The notes beneath the pieces are model-generated. The model was not told the DNA's origin. It worked only from the letters and a program-made list of their open reading frames with translations, and did no database searches. From Flavobacterium sp. (GTDB taxonomy: Bacteria > Bacteroidota > Bacteroidia > Flavobacteriales > Flavobacteriaceae): 64,000 nt of DNA. The stretch's first letter is position 1. Every line of letters starts with the position of its first letter. Where the stretch lies: assembly GCF_027482425.1 (NCBI RefSeq), contig NZ_JAIXWA010000054.1:124001-188000 (forward strand). Direction: 5' to 3'. Positions 9,141 to 16,215 of this stretch are shown piece by piece. The translations under genes and the position numbers were made by a program.

Positions 9141-9222
9141 TCTCATCGGGGTGCTCAAAATAACGAGCTGAGATCATACCCATTGAACCTGGGCAGGTAA
9201 TGCTGCCAAGGAAAAAAAGACA
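9141..9222 (+). promoter_or_regulatory. TPP riboswitch (THI element)
   Basis: The conserved core is plain: a TCGGGGTGCTC block, GCTGAGATCATACCCATTGA, then ACCTGGGCAGGTAATGCTG and CCAAGGAAA. This aptamer binds thiamine pyrophosphate. It lies in the leader of the TonB-dependent receptor gene (100 nt upstream of its start codon), so the receptor should be repressed when TPP is plentiful. No clear terminator is seen between the aptamer and 9,322, which favours control at translation initiation. Confidence 0.95.
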
Positions 9223-9321
9223 GCGGTAGAAGAAGCGCGCCTTCGTCGATGTCGGGCCAGTACAATCATTTTTTAACCAAAGAATAATGTACCCCAGTTA
9301 TTCGTAAACCTTTTTTTACGA

Positions 9322-11442
9322 ATGGAAAATTCCTATGTTAAATCCTTGAAAGCAGCAGTCTTCTTGACGCTACTTCTCGGTCCGCTGTGGCTTAGTGCCC
9401 AGCAAAAGTCCAACGACTCTACCCAAGTGAATCAACTGGATGAAGTGTTGGTCAAGGCCGTACGTGTAAACAAAAAAACACCGGTCACCTTCAGTAACCT
9501 TACCCAAAAAGACATTGCCAGTCGCAACTTGGGACAGGACATTCCTATTTTGATGAATTATATGCCTTCGGTAGTAACCACCTCCGACGCAGGAAACGGT
9601 TTTGGGTACACGGGCATTCGCGTTCGGGGGACCGATGCCACCCGTGTCAATGTAACCATCAACGGGATTCCCTACAATGACTCGGAAAGTCACGGTACCT
9701 TCTGGGTAAACATGCCCGATTTTGCCTCGTCCGTTCAAAGTATGCAATTACAACGCGGAGTGGGGACCTCAACCAACGGTGCAGGGGCCTTCGGAGCGAG
9801 TTTGAACTTGCTTACTGATTCGTATTCCAAAAAAGGCACGGGAGAAATTGCTAACTCGTTTGGAAGTTTTAATGCCCGCAAGCACACGGTAAAATTTAGC
9901 ACCGGATTGATGAATGACCGTTTTGAAATTGCAGGACGGCTTTCGCAAATTGCCTCCGACGGCTATGTGGACCGCGCGAGTGCCGACCTGAAGTCGTATT
10001 TCTTGCAAGGAACCTATGTCGGCAAAACCACCTTAATTAAAGGATTGGTATTTGGTGGACGCGAACGTACCTATCAGTCTTGGAACGGGATCGATGGTCC
10101 TACCATGGCGATAGACCGTACGTTTAACTCGGCCGGAATTTTTACTGACGAATTTGGAAATACCCGTTTTTACGATAATGAAACCGATAATTACCAACAA
10201 GATCATGCGCAATTGCATTGGAGTGAGCGCTGGAATGACCGCTGGAGTACCAACGTTGCCTTGCATTACACCAAAGGAAAAGGGTATTTTGAAAATTACA
10301 AAGAAGATGCCGATTTTGCCGAGTACGGACTCGCACCGGTGGCGGGACAAACAAGCACAGACCTTATCCGTCAAAAATGGTTAGACAACGATTTTTATGG
10401 AACAACCTTTTCAGCCAATTACAAAAAAGAGAAGTTTGACTTGATTCTTGGCGGGGGATGGAATAAATACGAGGGTTTGCATTTCGGGCGGGTGATTTGG
10501 GCGCGCTTTGCCTCAACGTCGGAGTTGGGCGATGAGTACTACAACGACTACGGCATCAAAACCGATGGCAATGTATTTGCCAAAGCGACTTATGATGTAA
10601 CCTCCCAATGGAGTGTTTACGGGGATGTGCAATACCGTCGCGTAAATTACAAAGCCAATGGGGTACAACCGACCTTGGTCGATGATACCTTCAACTTTTT
10701 TAATCCCAAAGTAGGGGTGAATTATGCGGTGAACACCAAAAATATTCTTTATTTCTCGTATGCAAGAGCCAACCGCGAACCCAATCGCACCGACTATGAG
10801 GAAGGTAATGTACGTCCCGAAAAACTCAACGATTTTGAATTGGGGTGGCGCTACGAAGCGTCCAAAGTGCAATTCAATGCCAACGTGTATTATATGCTCT
10901 ACCGCGACCAGTTGATTTTAACAGGAGCTCTTGACGATGTGGGGAGTCCGGTGCGTTCCAATAGCGAGCGCAGTTACCGTTTGGGCTTGGAGGTCGATGC
11001 CACTATTGCTTTATCGAAGCAGTGGATTTGGAAACCCAATTTTACGATAAGTCAAAACCAAAATATTGATTTAACGAATAATGGTGTAGCAATAGGAAAC
11101 ACGGCCATCGCTTATTCCCCCAATCTTATAGCAGGAAACTTATTGCTGTTTGAACCGGTGAAGAATTTACATCTTACCTGGTTGAGTAAGTTTGTGGGGG
11201 AGCAGTTCATGAACAACTTGGAGCGTCCTGAAGCGCGTTTGCCCGATTATTTTGTCAACGATTTTAATGTCTCGTATTCATGGAATCCCAAATCGGTTTT
11301 CCGAACGATAACGGTCAACGGATTGGTCAATAATATTTTGGACAAAACCTATGTCTCCAACGGATATATGTGGGATGTGTTTCCGTATTATTATCCGCAG
11401 GCGGGACGCAATTTCTTGGTAGGACTCACGATGCAGTTTTAA
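9322..11442 (+). CDS. TonB-dependent outer-membrane receptor, probable thiamine uptake
   Basis: 706 residues: a signal peptide (about 1-26, ending LSAQ), a TonB-box-like LDEVLVKAV near 39, a plug domain (GIRVRGTDATRVNVTINGIP; QRGVGTSTNGAGAFG) and a beta-barrel ending in the aromatic LVGLTMQF. Such receptors take up scarce ligands across the outer membrane using TonB energy. The TPP riboswitch in the leader is the evidence for thiamine or a precursor as ligand. No SusD partner is encoded nearby. A terminator follows directly. Confidence 0.92.
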   Translation: MENSYVKSLKAAVFLTLLLGPLWLSAQQKSNDSTQVNQLDEVLVKAVRVNKKTPVTFSNLTQKDIASRNLGQDIPILMNYMPSVVTTSDAGNGFGYTGIRVRGTDATRVNVTINGIPYNDSESHGTFWVNMPDFASSVQSMQLQRGVGTSTNGAGAFGASLNLLTDSYSKKGTGEIANSFGSFNARKHTVKFSTGLMNDRFEIAGRLSQIASDGYVDRASADLKSYFLQGTYVGKTTLIKGLVFGGRERTYQSWNGIDGPTMAIDRTFNSAGIFTDEFGNTRFYDNETDNYQQDHAQLHWSERWNDRWSTNVALHYTKGKGYFENYKEDADFAEYGLAPVAGQTSTDLIRQKWLDNDFYGTTFSANYKKEKFDLILGGGWNKYEGLHFGRVIWARFASTSELGDEYYNDYGIKTDGNVFAKATYDVTSQWSVYGDVQYRRVNYKANGVQPTLVDDTFNFFNPKVGVNYAVNTKNILYFSYARANREPNRTDYEEGNVRPEKLNDFELGWRYEASKVQFNANVYYMLYRDQLILTGALDDVGSPVRSNSERSYRLGLEVDATIALSKQWIWKPNFTISQNQNIDLTNNGVAIGNTAIAYSPNLIAGNLLLFEPVKNLHLTWLSKFVGEQFMNNLERPEARLPDYFVNDFNVSYSWNPKSVFRTITVNGLVNNILDKTYVSNGYMWDVFPYYYPQAGRNFLVGLTMQF

Positions 11443-11448
11443 ATAAGC

Positions 11449-11478
11449 AAAAAGCCGGTGAAAGCCGGCTTTTTTTAT
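11449..11478. terminator. Bidirectional terminator between receptor and lipoprotein genes
   Basis: AAGCCGG (11,452-11,458) and CCGGCTT (11,465-11,471) form a stem with an A-rich left flank and a T7 right flank. It can therefore serve the convergent genes on both sides. Confidence 0.8.
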
Positions 11479-11900
11479 TAATTGAAAACAGTGATGATAT
11501 TTCCGGCGACTTGCACCTGATACAGTTTTAAGCTGTAAGGTTTGTTGGGTGCTTGTCCTGTGAAAAGATTGTAATTCTCCCCTTCGCATTCGCATTGTGC
11601 ATTGGAACCCGATAACGTTAGACGGGAACAGCTGGAGATGTTTTGGTTGGGACAAGAGCCATCAAACGCATTGTATTGCCCACCGGTGTAAAAAACAATC
11701 ACCCCATTGGCTGGCCCGTTGACGGGAAACACACGAATGCTATTTCCGGCAAAAAGCAAAGGATTGTAATTAGCCAAATTGGTGTCCAAACTCATGGAAA
11801 ACGCATAGTTGGGTAAAAACGGATTTTCATTGTTGAATTGCTCTCGAGAGCAACCGGTAAGTAACCCCAGTAAACACAGTAAGTACATCCCTTTTTTCAT
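11478..11900 (-). CDS. Rieske-fold lipoprotein lacking the histidine ligands
   Basis: The start is the ATG at 11,900 (MKKGMYLL), which begins a lipoprotein signal ending LLTGC with Cys17 as the lipidation site. The 140-residue product has the layout of a Rieske [2Fe-2S] domain in its second half: AFDGSCPN at 79-85 and QCECEG at 102-107. In a true Rieske site (CxH...CxxH) residues 85 and 106 would be His; here they are Asn and Glu. Cys83, Cys91, Cys103 and Cys105 remain. It is probably a periplasm-facing protein of unknown role that no longer binds a Rieske cluster in the usual way. Confidence 0.75.
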   Translation of the reverse strand: MKKGMYLLCLLGLLTGCSREQFNNENPFLPNYAFSMSLDTNLANYNPLLFAGNSIRVFPVNGPANGVIVFYTGGQYNAFDGSCPNQNISSCSRLTLSGSNAQCECEGENYNLFTGQAPNKPYSLKLYQVQVAGNIITVFN

Positions 11901-11997
11901 GGTAAATATTCGTTTTAACTTGATTTTACGCCTACAATTTGCGTATATTTGCGTTCTACAACACAACAAAAATAGGAATTAATTCATCAAAAAAATA

Positions 11998-12037
11998 TAT
12001 CTTTGGAGGAAGAAATCCCGTCGCGATGGGATTTTTT
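11998..12037 (+). promoter_or_regulatory. greA promoter and short terminator-like leader
   Basis: TAtcTTTG (11,998-12,005) is a -7 box; no clear -33 box is seen. About 8 nt later AAATCCC (12,013-12,019) and GGGATTT (12,028-12,034) make a stem followed by TTTTTT. A transcript starting here would mostly end after about 30 nt, some 60 nt before the greA start codon. This resembles an attenuator or source of a tiny RNA. Confidence 0.6.
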
Positions 12038-12095
12038 CTATTTTATGAAACGTTGAAACAACGGCTTTTGATATACTAAAGTAAAAAAATTGATT

Positions 12096-12572
12096 ATGAG
12101 TAATGTATCGTATTACACCGCAGAAGGATTAAAGAAATTAAAAGACGAATTGGAATATTTGAAATCCGTAGAGCGCCCGAAAGCTTCACAAGCCATTGCC
12201 GAAGCCCGCGATAAAGGCGACTTATCGGAGAATGCCGAATACGATGCGGCGAAAGAAGCCCAAGGGTTATTGGAAATGCGTATTGCCAAAATGGAGGAAT
12301 TGTATGCCAACGCCCGTTTGATCGATGAATCACAATTGGACGTGTCCAAAGTATTGGTGCTTTCGAAGGTAAAAATAAAAAATCAAGCCAACGGCATGGA
12401 GATGAAATACACCTTGGTGGCCGAAAGTGAAGCCGACTTAAAAACGGGTAAGATTTCAGTAACTTCTCCGATTGGGAAAGGATTACTTGGAAAATCAGTA
12501 GGCGAGGTAGCGGAAATCACTGTTCCTAACGGTACCTTGAAGTTTGAAATCTTAGAAATCTCGCGCGACTAA
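12096..12572 (+). CDS. greA: Transcription elongation factor GreA
   Basis: 158 residues from the ATG at 12,096 (the TTG 6 nt upstream is not needed). The N-terminal coiled coil (about 1-75) carries the acidic tip DKGDLSENAEYDAAKE, which reaches into the RNA polymerase secondary channel and stimulates cleavage of backtracked RNA. The C-terminal FKBP-like domain ends near GKSVGEVAEITVP. Preceded by a terminated leader; the HIT gene follows after 4 nt, so the two are co-transcribed. Confidence 0.97.
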   Translation: MSNVSYYTAEGLKKLKDELEYLKSVERPKASQAIAEARDKGDLSENAEYDAAKEAQGLLEMRIAKMEELYANARLIDESQLDVSKVLVLSKVKIKNQANGMEMKYTLVAESEADLKTGKISVTSPIGKGLLGKSVGEVAEITVPNGTLKFEILEISRD

Positions 12573-12576
12573 CTAT

Positions 12577-12966
12577 ATGAGTAGTATCTTCACCAAAATT
12601 GTAAATGGCGAAATTCCCTGCTATAAAGTAGCCGAAGACGACCGCTACTTGGCGTTTTTGGATGTCAATCCCAATGCCAAAGGACATACCTTGTGTATCC
12701 CCAAACAGGAAATCAACAAGCTGTTTGATATGGAAGAAGAACACTACCTCGGACTCATGCAGTTTTCCCGTAAGGTAGCCAAAGCCTTGGAACAAACCGT
12801 GGAATGCAAACGCATCGGTGTGGCGGTGGTTGGACTCGAAGTTCCCCACGTGCACGTGCATCTCATACCGCTGCAAGACATGGACGATATGCGCTTTCAA
12901 CGCAAAACGAGTCTCACCTCCGAAGAATTTTCGGCATTGGCACAAAATATCGCAGAAAAAGTATAA
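12577..12966 (+). CDS. HIT family protein
   Basis: 129 residues, a typical HinT-like histidine-triad hydrolase. The signature HVHVHLIPL is near residue 90 and FLDVNPNAKGHTL near 28. Bacterial HIT proteins cleave AMP from phosphoramidates or adenylates. It lies 4 nt after greA and ends in a strong terminator. Confidence 0.93.
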   Translation: MSSIFTKIVNGEIPCYKVAEDDRYLAFLDVNPNAKGHTLCIPKQEINKLFDMEEEHYLGLMQFSRKVAKALEQTVECKRIGVAVVGLEVPHVHVHLIPLQDMDDMRFQRKTSLTSEEFSALAQNIAEKV

Positions 12967-12969
12967 AGG

Positions 12970-12999
12970 AAAACCATCGGAAACGGTGGTTTTTTTAAT
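12970..12999 (+). terminator. Terminator of the greA-HIT operon
   Basis: AAACCATCG, GAAA loop, CGGTGGTTT, then a T-run. Confidence 0.88.
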
Positions 13000-13059
13000 G
13001 AGACAATAAGACAATGTGTCAATTTGAAGATTTGAAAATGTCCGTTCAATCGAAGTCAA

Positions 13060-13450
13060 TGCTGCACTCTTAAACCTTTCCACTTTTACACTAAACTAAC
13101 TTTGTGAAACCTTGTGCTCCAAAATTTTTAAACATTAAGAAATAAAGAACACTTACCAAACCGCATAAAATTAAGGGTATTAAGTCGGCCAAGGGCCGCG
13201 TCTTTGCCTACTTAAATCGTTGCGAACTTTACGACTACTTTGTGACTTTGCGGTAAAAATTAGAAGAGAGAAGCAAGAGAAAAGAAATGCTTCATTTATA
13301 AAAGGTACGTACTACACTTTTAAACTTCTATTTGAAAATGAGGTAATTTGAAAATTTAAAAATGATCTTTCAAACGTAATTACTGCTACACTATTAAACC
13401 CTTTCCACTTTTACACTGAAATTCCAATAAATAAATCCCTCCCGAAGTTC
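13060..13450 (+). repeat. Long direct repeat, left copy (R1)
   Basis: The gene-free stretch 13,000-13,572 is mostly this unit. Blocks shared in the same order with 14,453-14,775 are: a CACT-TTAAAC-CTTTCCACTTTTACACT module, GTGCTCCAAAATTTTTAAAC, ATTAAGTCGGCCAAGGGCCG, TTTGTGACTTTGCGGTAAAA, GAAGCAAGAGAAAAG-AATGCTTC, a second copy of the first module, and CCAATAAATAAATCCCTCCC. The longest matching part (about 13,178-13,265) differs at only a few positions. It contains no open frame of note. Confidence 0.8.
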
Positions 13451-13455
13451 GAGAG

Positions 13456-13492
13456 CCAACGTCTAACGACTAAATTCTAACGTCTACTTACC
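13456..13492. repeat. GTCTAAC-type word repeat (site 2)
   Basis: CAACGTCTAACGACTAA and TCTAACGTCTA repeat the vocabulary of the site at 2,937. It directly follows R1, just as site 3 follows R2. Confidence 0.5.
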
Positions 13493-13572
13493 AGTCACCC
13501 CTTCCCAATGCGACTGAAAACTATATCTACGACCTCGGGGTAAAGTACACTATAAAAAAATTCTTGTTATAT

Positions 13573-14256
13573 CTATTCAAATCTTTCTAGAGCATCCATT
13601 TCATTCGTACACAAAAAAATGTCTTCAAATAAAGTATTAGCATCCACATCCATCCAAGTTAATAAATCAACAATATGCTGAAAATGGAGGCGGGCATAAT
13701 TTGCACTAATCGTAGTAGTTGGACCAAAACAAATGGGTTCATGATGTGCGACTCGGTTTCGCAACGAATTAATTTGATTTAATTTTTGATAAATCACCTT
13801 TTGATTTAATTTATGGGGACGCTTAGGAAAAATGCTCAATAAGATATTACCACCTGCTTGGTATTGCTTGCCTGCAAAAAGAAATACCCAGACACCAAAG
13901 CTTAATTCAGCTACTAACTTGTCATGAGTATATTGCTTGCCCAACTTGTTATAGGCTGCTTGAATTTTTACCAATGACTTTTCACATCCTTTTTGAGTCA
14001 AGAAACCACCGTTATGAATGGCGTTAACTAACCATTCGTCGGCTCCATTTTGATCAAAAAAAGTGATTTTATAACATTGGTCAATTTTATATCTTAGTAC
14101 CACTTCAAAAATACTAAGCACCCCCAAAAAAGATTGGGATAATCGAATATTTGCCTTATAAAGTTGTTGCGTTTGGGATGTTGAAGCCTTGCATGATTGC
14201 CAATAACGGGCTAAACGAGGCGCAGATATTAAAGTTTCAAATTGATCATAATGCAT
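13573..14256 (-). CDS. Abi-family HEPN protein (abiF-like)
   Basis: 227 residues. The N-terminal helix RLSQSFLGVLSIFEVVLR (38-55), LSFGVWVFLF (118-127) and LRNRVAHHEPI (165-175) identify the Abi_2/AbiF-type abortive infection family. Arg166-Asn167 and His171 form the HEPN RN-x3-H motif, the usual metal-independent RNase active site. It is probably a cytoplasmic RNase toxin acting in phage defence. It stands alone, with no protein antitoxin beside it, between two direct repeats. A divergent promoter and a tiny terminated transcript lie just upstream (see 14,296-14,378). A TAtaTTTG box on the minus strand (14,312-14,305) would give a leader of about 45 nt. Confidence 0.85.
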   Translation of the reverse strand: MHYDQFETLISAPRLARYWQSCKASTSQTQQLYKANIRLSQSFLGVLSIFEVVLRYKIDQCYKITFFDQNGADEWLVNAIHNGGFLTQKGCEKSLVKIQAAYNKLGKQYTHDKLVAELSFGVWVFLFAGKQYQAGGNILLSIFPKRPHKLNQKVIYQKLNQINSLRNRVAHHEPICFGPTTTISANYARLHFQHIVDLLTWMDVDANTLFEDIFLCTNEMDALERFE

Positions 14257-14295
14257 TGTAATTCGGCTTGTAATGTTAAATTATGGCGTATAGCT

Positions 14296-14325
14296 ATTGA
14301 TTTTCAAATATATAAATTATCTTTG
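14296..14325 (+). promoter_or_regulatory. Divergent promoter upstream of the abiF-like gene
   Basis: ATTG (14,296-14,299), an 18-nt spacer and TAtcTTTG (14,318-14,325) closely match the Bacteroidota consensus. It points away from the Abi gene and overlaps the likely minus-strand -7 box of that gene (14,305-14,312). Confidence 0.65.
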
Positions 14326-14330
14326 AATTG

Positions 14331-14378
14331 TTATTCCCCGTTTGGCGCTGCTCTGCATCCATCGGGGTTTTTGTTTTT
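14331..14378 (+). ncRNA. Candidate small ncRNA divergent from the abiF-like gene
   Basis: About 6 nt after the -7 box begins CCCCG (14,336-14,340) and TGG (14,343-14,345), a 13-nt loop, CCA (14,359-14,361) and CGGGG (14,363-14,367), then TTTTTGTTTTT. The predicted RNA is about 48 nt and is almost entirely one terminator-like hairpin with a large GC-rich loop (14,346-14,358). There is no open frame. Candidate structured RNAs next to abiF genes have been reported by comparative genomics. Whether this matches that motif needs a covariance search. Confidence 0.5.
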
Positions 14379-14452
14379 CATGGGCTAACCCTTCGCGGCT
14401 TAGTGCCTTTGTGGCAAAGAAAAAAGAAGAACGTGATTCATAAACGGCTCAC

Positions 14453-14775
14453 AATACACTTTTAAACCCATTCCACTTTTCCACTAAACACTTTTGTGCA
14501 ACTTTGTGCCTTTGTGCTCCAAAATTTTTAAACATTAAGAAATTAAGGTTATACACATAGCCGATAATGATTAAGAAAAATTAAGTCGGCCAAGGGCCGC
14601 GTCTTTACCTACTTAAATCGTTGCGAACTTTGCGACTACTTTGTGACTTTGCGGTAAAAATTAGAATAGAGAAGCAAGAGAAAAGTAATGCTTCATTCAT
14701 AAACGGCTCACAATACACTTTTAAACCCTTTCCACGTTTACACTGAAATTCCAATAAATAAATCCCTCCCAAGTT
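14453..14775 (+). repeat. Long direct repeat, right copy (R2)
   Basis: The gene-free stretch 14,257-14,867 holds the Abi promoter region, the candidate ncRNA, a fragment (14,394-14,421) with TTAGTGCCTTTGTGGCAAAG, and this second copy of R1 in the same orientation with the same order of blocks. It is shorter because the second inner spacer is reduced. The two copies start about 1.4 kb apart and bracket the Abi gene and its ncRNA. Confidence 0.8.
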
Positions 14776-14778
14776 CGA

Positions 14779-14850
14779 GGACCAACGTCTAACGACCACT
14801 AATCACTAATCATTAATCACTCTAAAGTCTAACGTCCAACATCTACCAAC
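14779..14850. repeat. GTCTAAC/CACTAAT word repeat (site 3)
   Basis: ACGTCTAACGACCACTAATC, CACTAATCATTAATCACT and GTCTAACGTCCAAC continue the same short-word family between R2 and the histidine kinase gene. Confidence 0.5.
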
Positions 14851-14852
14851 CA

Positions 14853-14879
14853 TTCCCCCTTTGGGGGTTAGGGGGCCAC
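14853..14879 (-). repeat. GCCCCCTA(A/G)CCCCCAAAGGGGGAA element overlapping a stop codon
   Basis: On the minus strand the element reads GCCCCCTAACCCCC followed by AAAGGGGGAA. Its inner CCCCC/GGGGG forms a hairpin. The same sequence with one change lies at 17,712-17,736 on the plus strand. Here its TAA is the stop codon of the histidine kinase gene. Confidence 0.7.
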
Positions 14880-16016
14880 CCCATACACCACCTGCATTGT
14901 CGTGCCTTTGCCGATTTCGGAATGTAGCACCCGAATTTTTCCTTTGTGGTAATCTTCCACGATGCGTTTGGTCAATGAAAGTCCCAAGCCCCAGCCCCGT
15001 TTTTTGGTGGTAAAGCCGGGTTCAAAAACCTTGCGAAACTGATTTTTCGGAATCCCTTTGCCGTTATCGGTAACGTTGATTTTGTAGTGCGTACCGTCGT
15101 TTTCAATGGCCACCTCCAAAGTGCCTCTGCCCCGCATCGCGTCGATCGCATTTTTCATGAGGTTCTCGATGGTCCAACTGTGGAGCGCGGGATTAATAGC
15201 AACCCATAGCGGCCCCTCGGGAGCGGTAAAAGTGAATTGAACTTGATTCGAAAATCGCGCTTGTAAATAATCAAACGACGCACGAGTTTCCGCCACCAAG
15301 TCCAAGGTTTCCAGTACCGGTTCTGATCCCACTTTCGAAAACCGATCCGTAATCACTTGCAATCGCACAATGTCCTTTTCAATTTCCATAAGCGTCGATT
15401 CGGTCACCGTGCCCTCCGCTTTCAAGTACTCGAGCCAACCAATCAACGACGACAAGGGCGTGCCAATTTGATGCGCCGTCTCCTTCGCCATCCCCGCCCA
15501 CAATTTGTTTTGCGTAGCCATCTTGGTACTGCGGTAAAAGTTGTACACCACCGCGGCAAACAAGAAAATAATCAATAACAAAGCCGCCGGATAGTATTTC
15601 AACTTGTTCAGCAAATCCGAGTCGCCGTAATAGAGGTACTGAAACTTCCCTGGAACGTATTCCATTTTGATAGGGTCGTTTTGCGACTTCAAATTTTCCA
15701 ACATCGCCTGCATTTGCAGTGGGTTCTTTTCTAGCGCCGGGTCAATGTTGATGTGGTTCACAATTTTCCCCTCTTGCGTGACGATGATGGGGATGTGCGC
15801 GTTCTGAATGATTTCAAACGGCAACGTGATATCAGCATCAATATCGGCATTGGCCAACGTTTTTTGCGCCAGCGCCCACTGCTGCATCTTCACCCGTTCC
15901 TCCTCCTTAAATATCTGAAAAAAGGCATAGGTATTCCACAAAATCAGGGACACAATCACAAACGACGTGGCAATAATTATCCATCGGGTCACCGCGCGAC
16001 GATCAGAAAACTGCAT
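14868..16016 (-). CDS. Membrane sensor histidine kinase
   Basis: 382 residues. One membrane helix at 11-33, an extracytoplasmic sensor part (about 35-140) and a second helix at 142-160 precede the kinase core. The phosphorylated His182 is in ETAHQIGTPLSSL. The ATP-binding domain keeps the N box (NLMKNAIDAM), G1 (DNGKGIP) and G2 (GWGLGLSL). There is no HAMP domain of clear type. No response regulator gene lies beside it, so it is an orphan kinase; its signal is unknown. Its last codons and stop coincide with a dispersed repeat element. Confidence 0.93.
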   Translation of the reverse strand: MQFSDRRAVTRWIIIATSFVIVSLILWNTYAFFQIFKEEERVKMQQWALAQKTLANADIDADITLPFEIIQNAHIPIIVTQEGKIVNHINIDPALEKNPLQMQAMLENLKSQNDPIKMEYVPGKFQYLYYGDSDLLNKLKYYPAALLLIIFLFAAVVYNFYRSTKMATQNKLWAGMAKETAHQIGTPLSSLIGWLEYLKAEGTVTESTLMEIEKDIVRLQVITDRFSKVGSEPVLETLDLVAETRASFDYLQARFSNQVQFTFTAPEGPLWVAINPALHSWTIENLMKNAIDAMRGRGTLEVAIENDGTHYKINVTDNGKGIPKNQFRKVFEPGFTTKKRGWGLGLSLTKRIVEDYHKGKIRVLHSEIGKGTTMQVVYGVAP

Positions 16017-16051
16017 GCAAGGATTTTTTTCTAAAAATAACTATTTTTTTC

Positions 16052-16165
16052 ATTGTGGCGCGTCCCCGAATGCAATTCCTTGCCCAACGCCAGAAACCGC
16101 ACGGTCGGGGTCGGGCGCTTCACGGTACGCGGTACCTTGTTTCGATCCCTCGCGCGGCCCCTGCT
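16052..16165 (+). repeat. Dispersed flavobacterial intergenic element (diverged copy)
   Basis: TCCCCGAATGCAATTCCTTG, CGGGGTCGGGCGCTTCACGG, a GGTACGCGGTACC hairpin region and TTTCGATCCCT follow the same order as the element at 54,918. It fills the gap between the kinase and the flavin reductase gene. Confidence 0.5.
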
Positions 16166-16215
16166 TCTCAGCACCGTGTGCGAAATTTGGTTATCTTTGC
16201 TTCAAACGTTTACCC

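Noticed and set aside
12526-13083. 185-codon minus-strand frame opposite the HIT gene
   Set aside because: It is antisense to greA-HIT and runs through the HIT terminator; Phe/His-rich shadow composition.
13060-14775. CRISPR array or tandem repeat array
   Set aside because: There are only two long copies, with a gene between them and no regular short repeat-spacer pattern.
14605-14799. 64-codon minus-strand frame inside repeat R2
   Set aside because: It is made of repeat sequence; the matching region of R1 is not kept open, so coding is unlikely.
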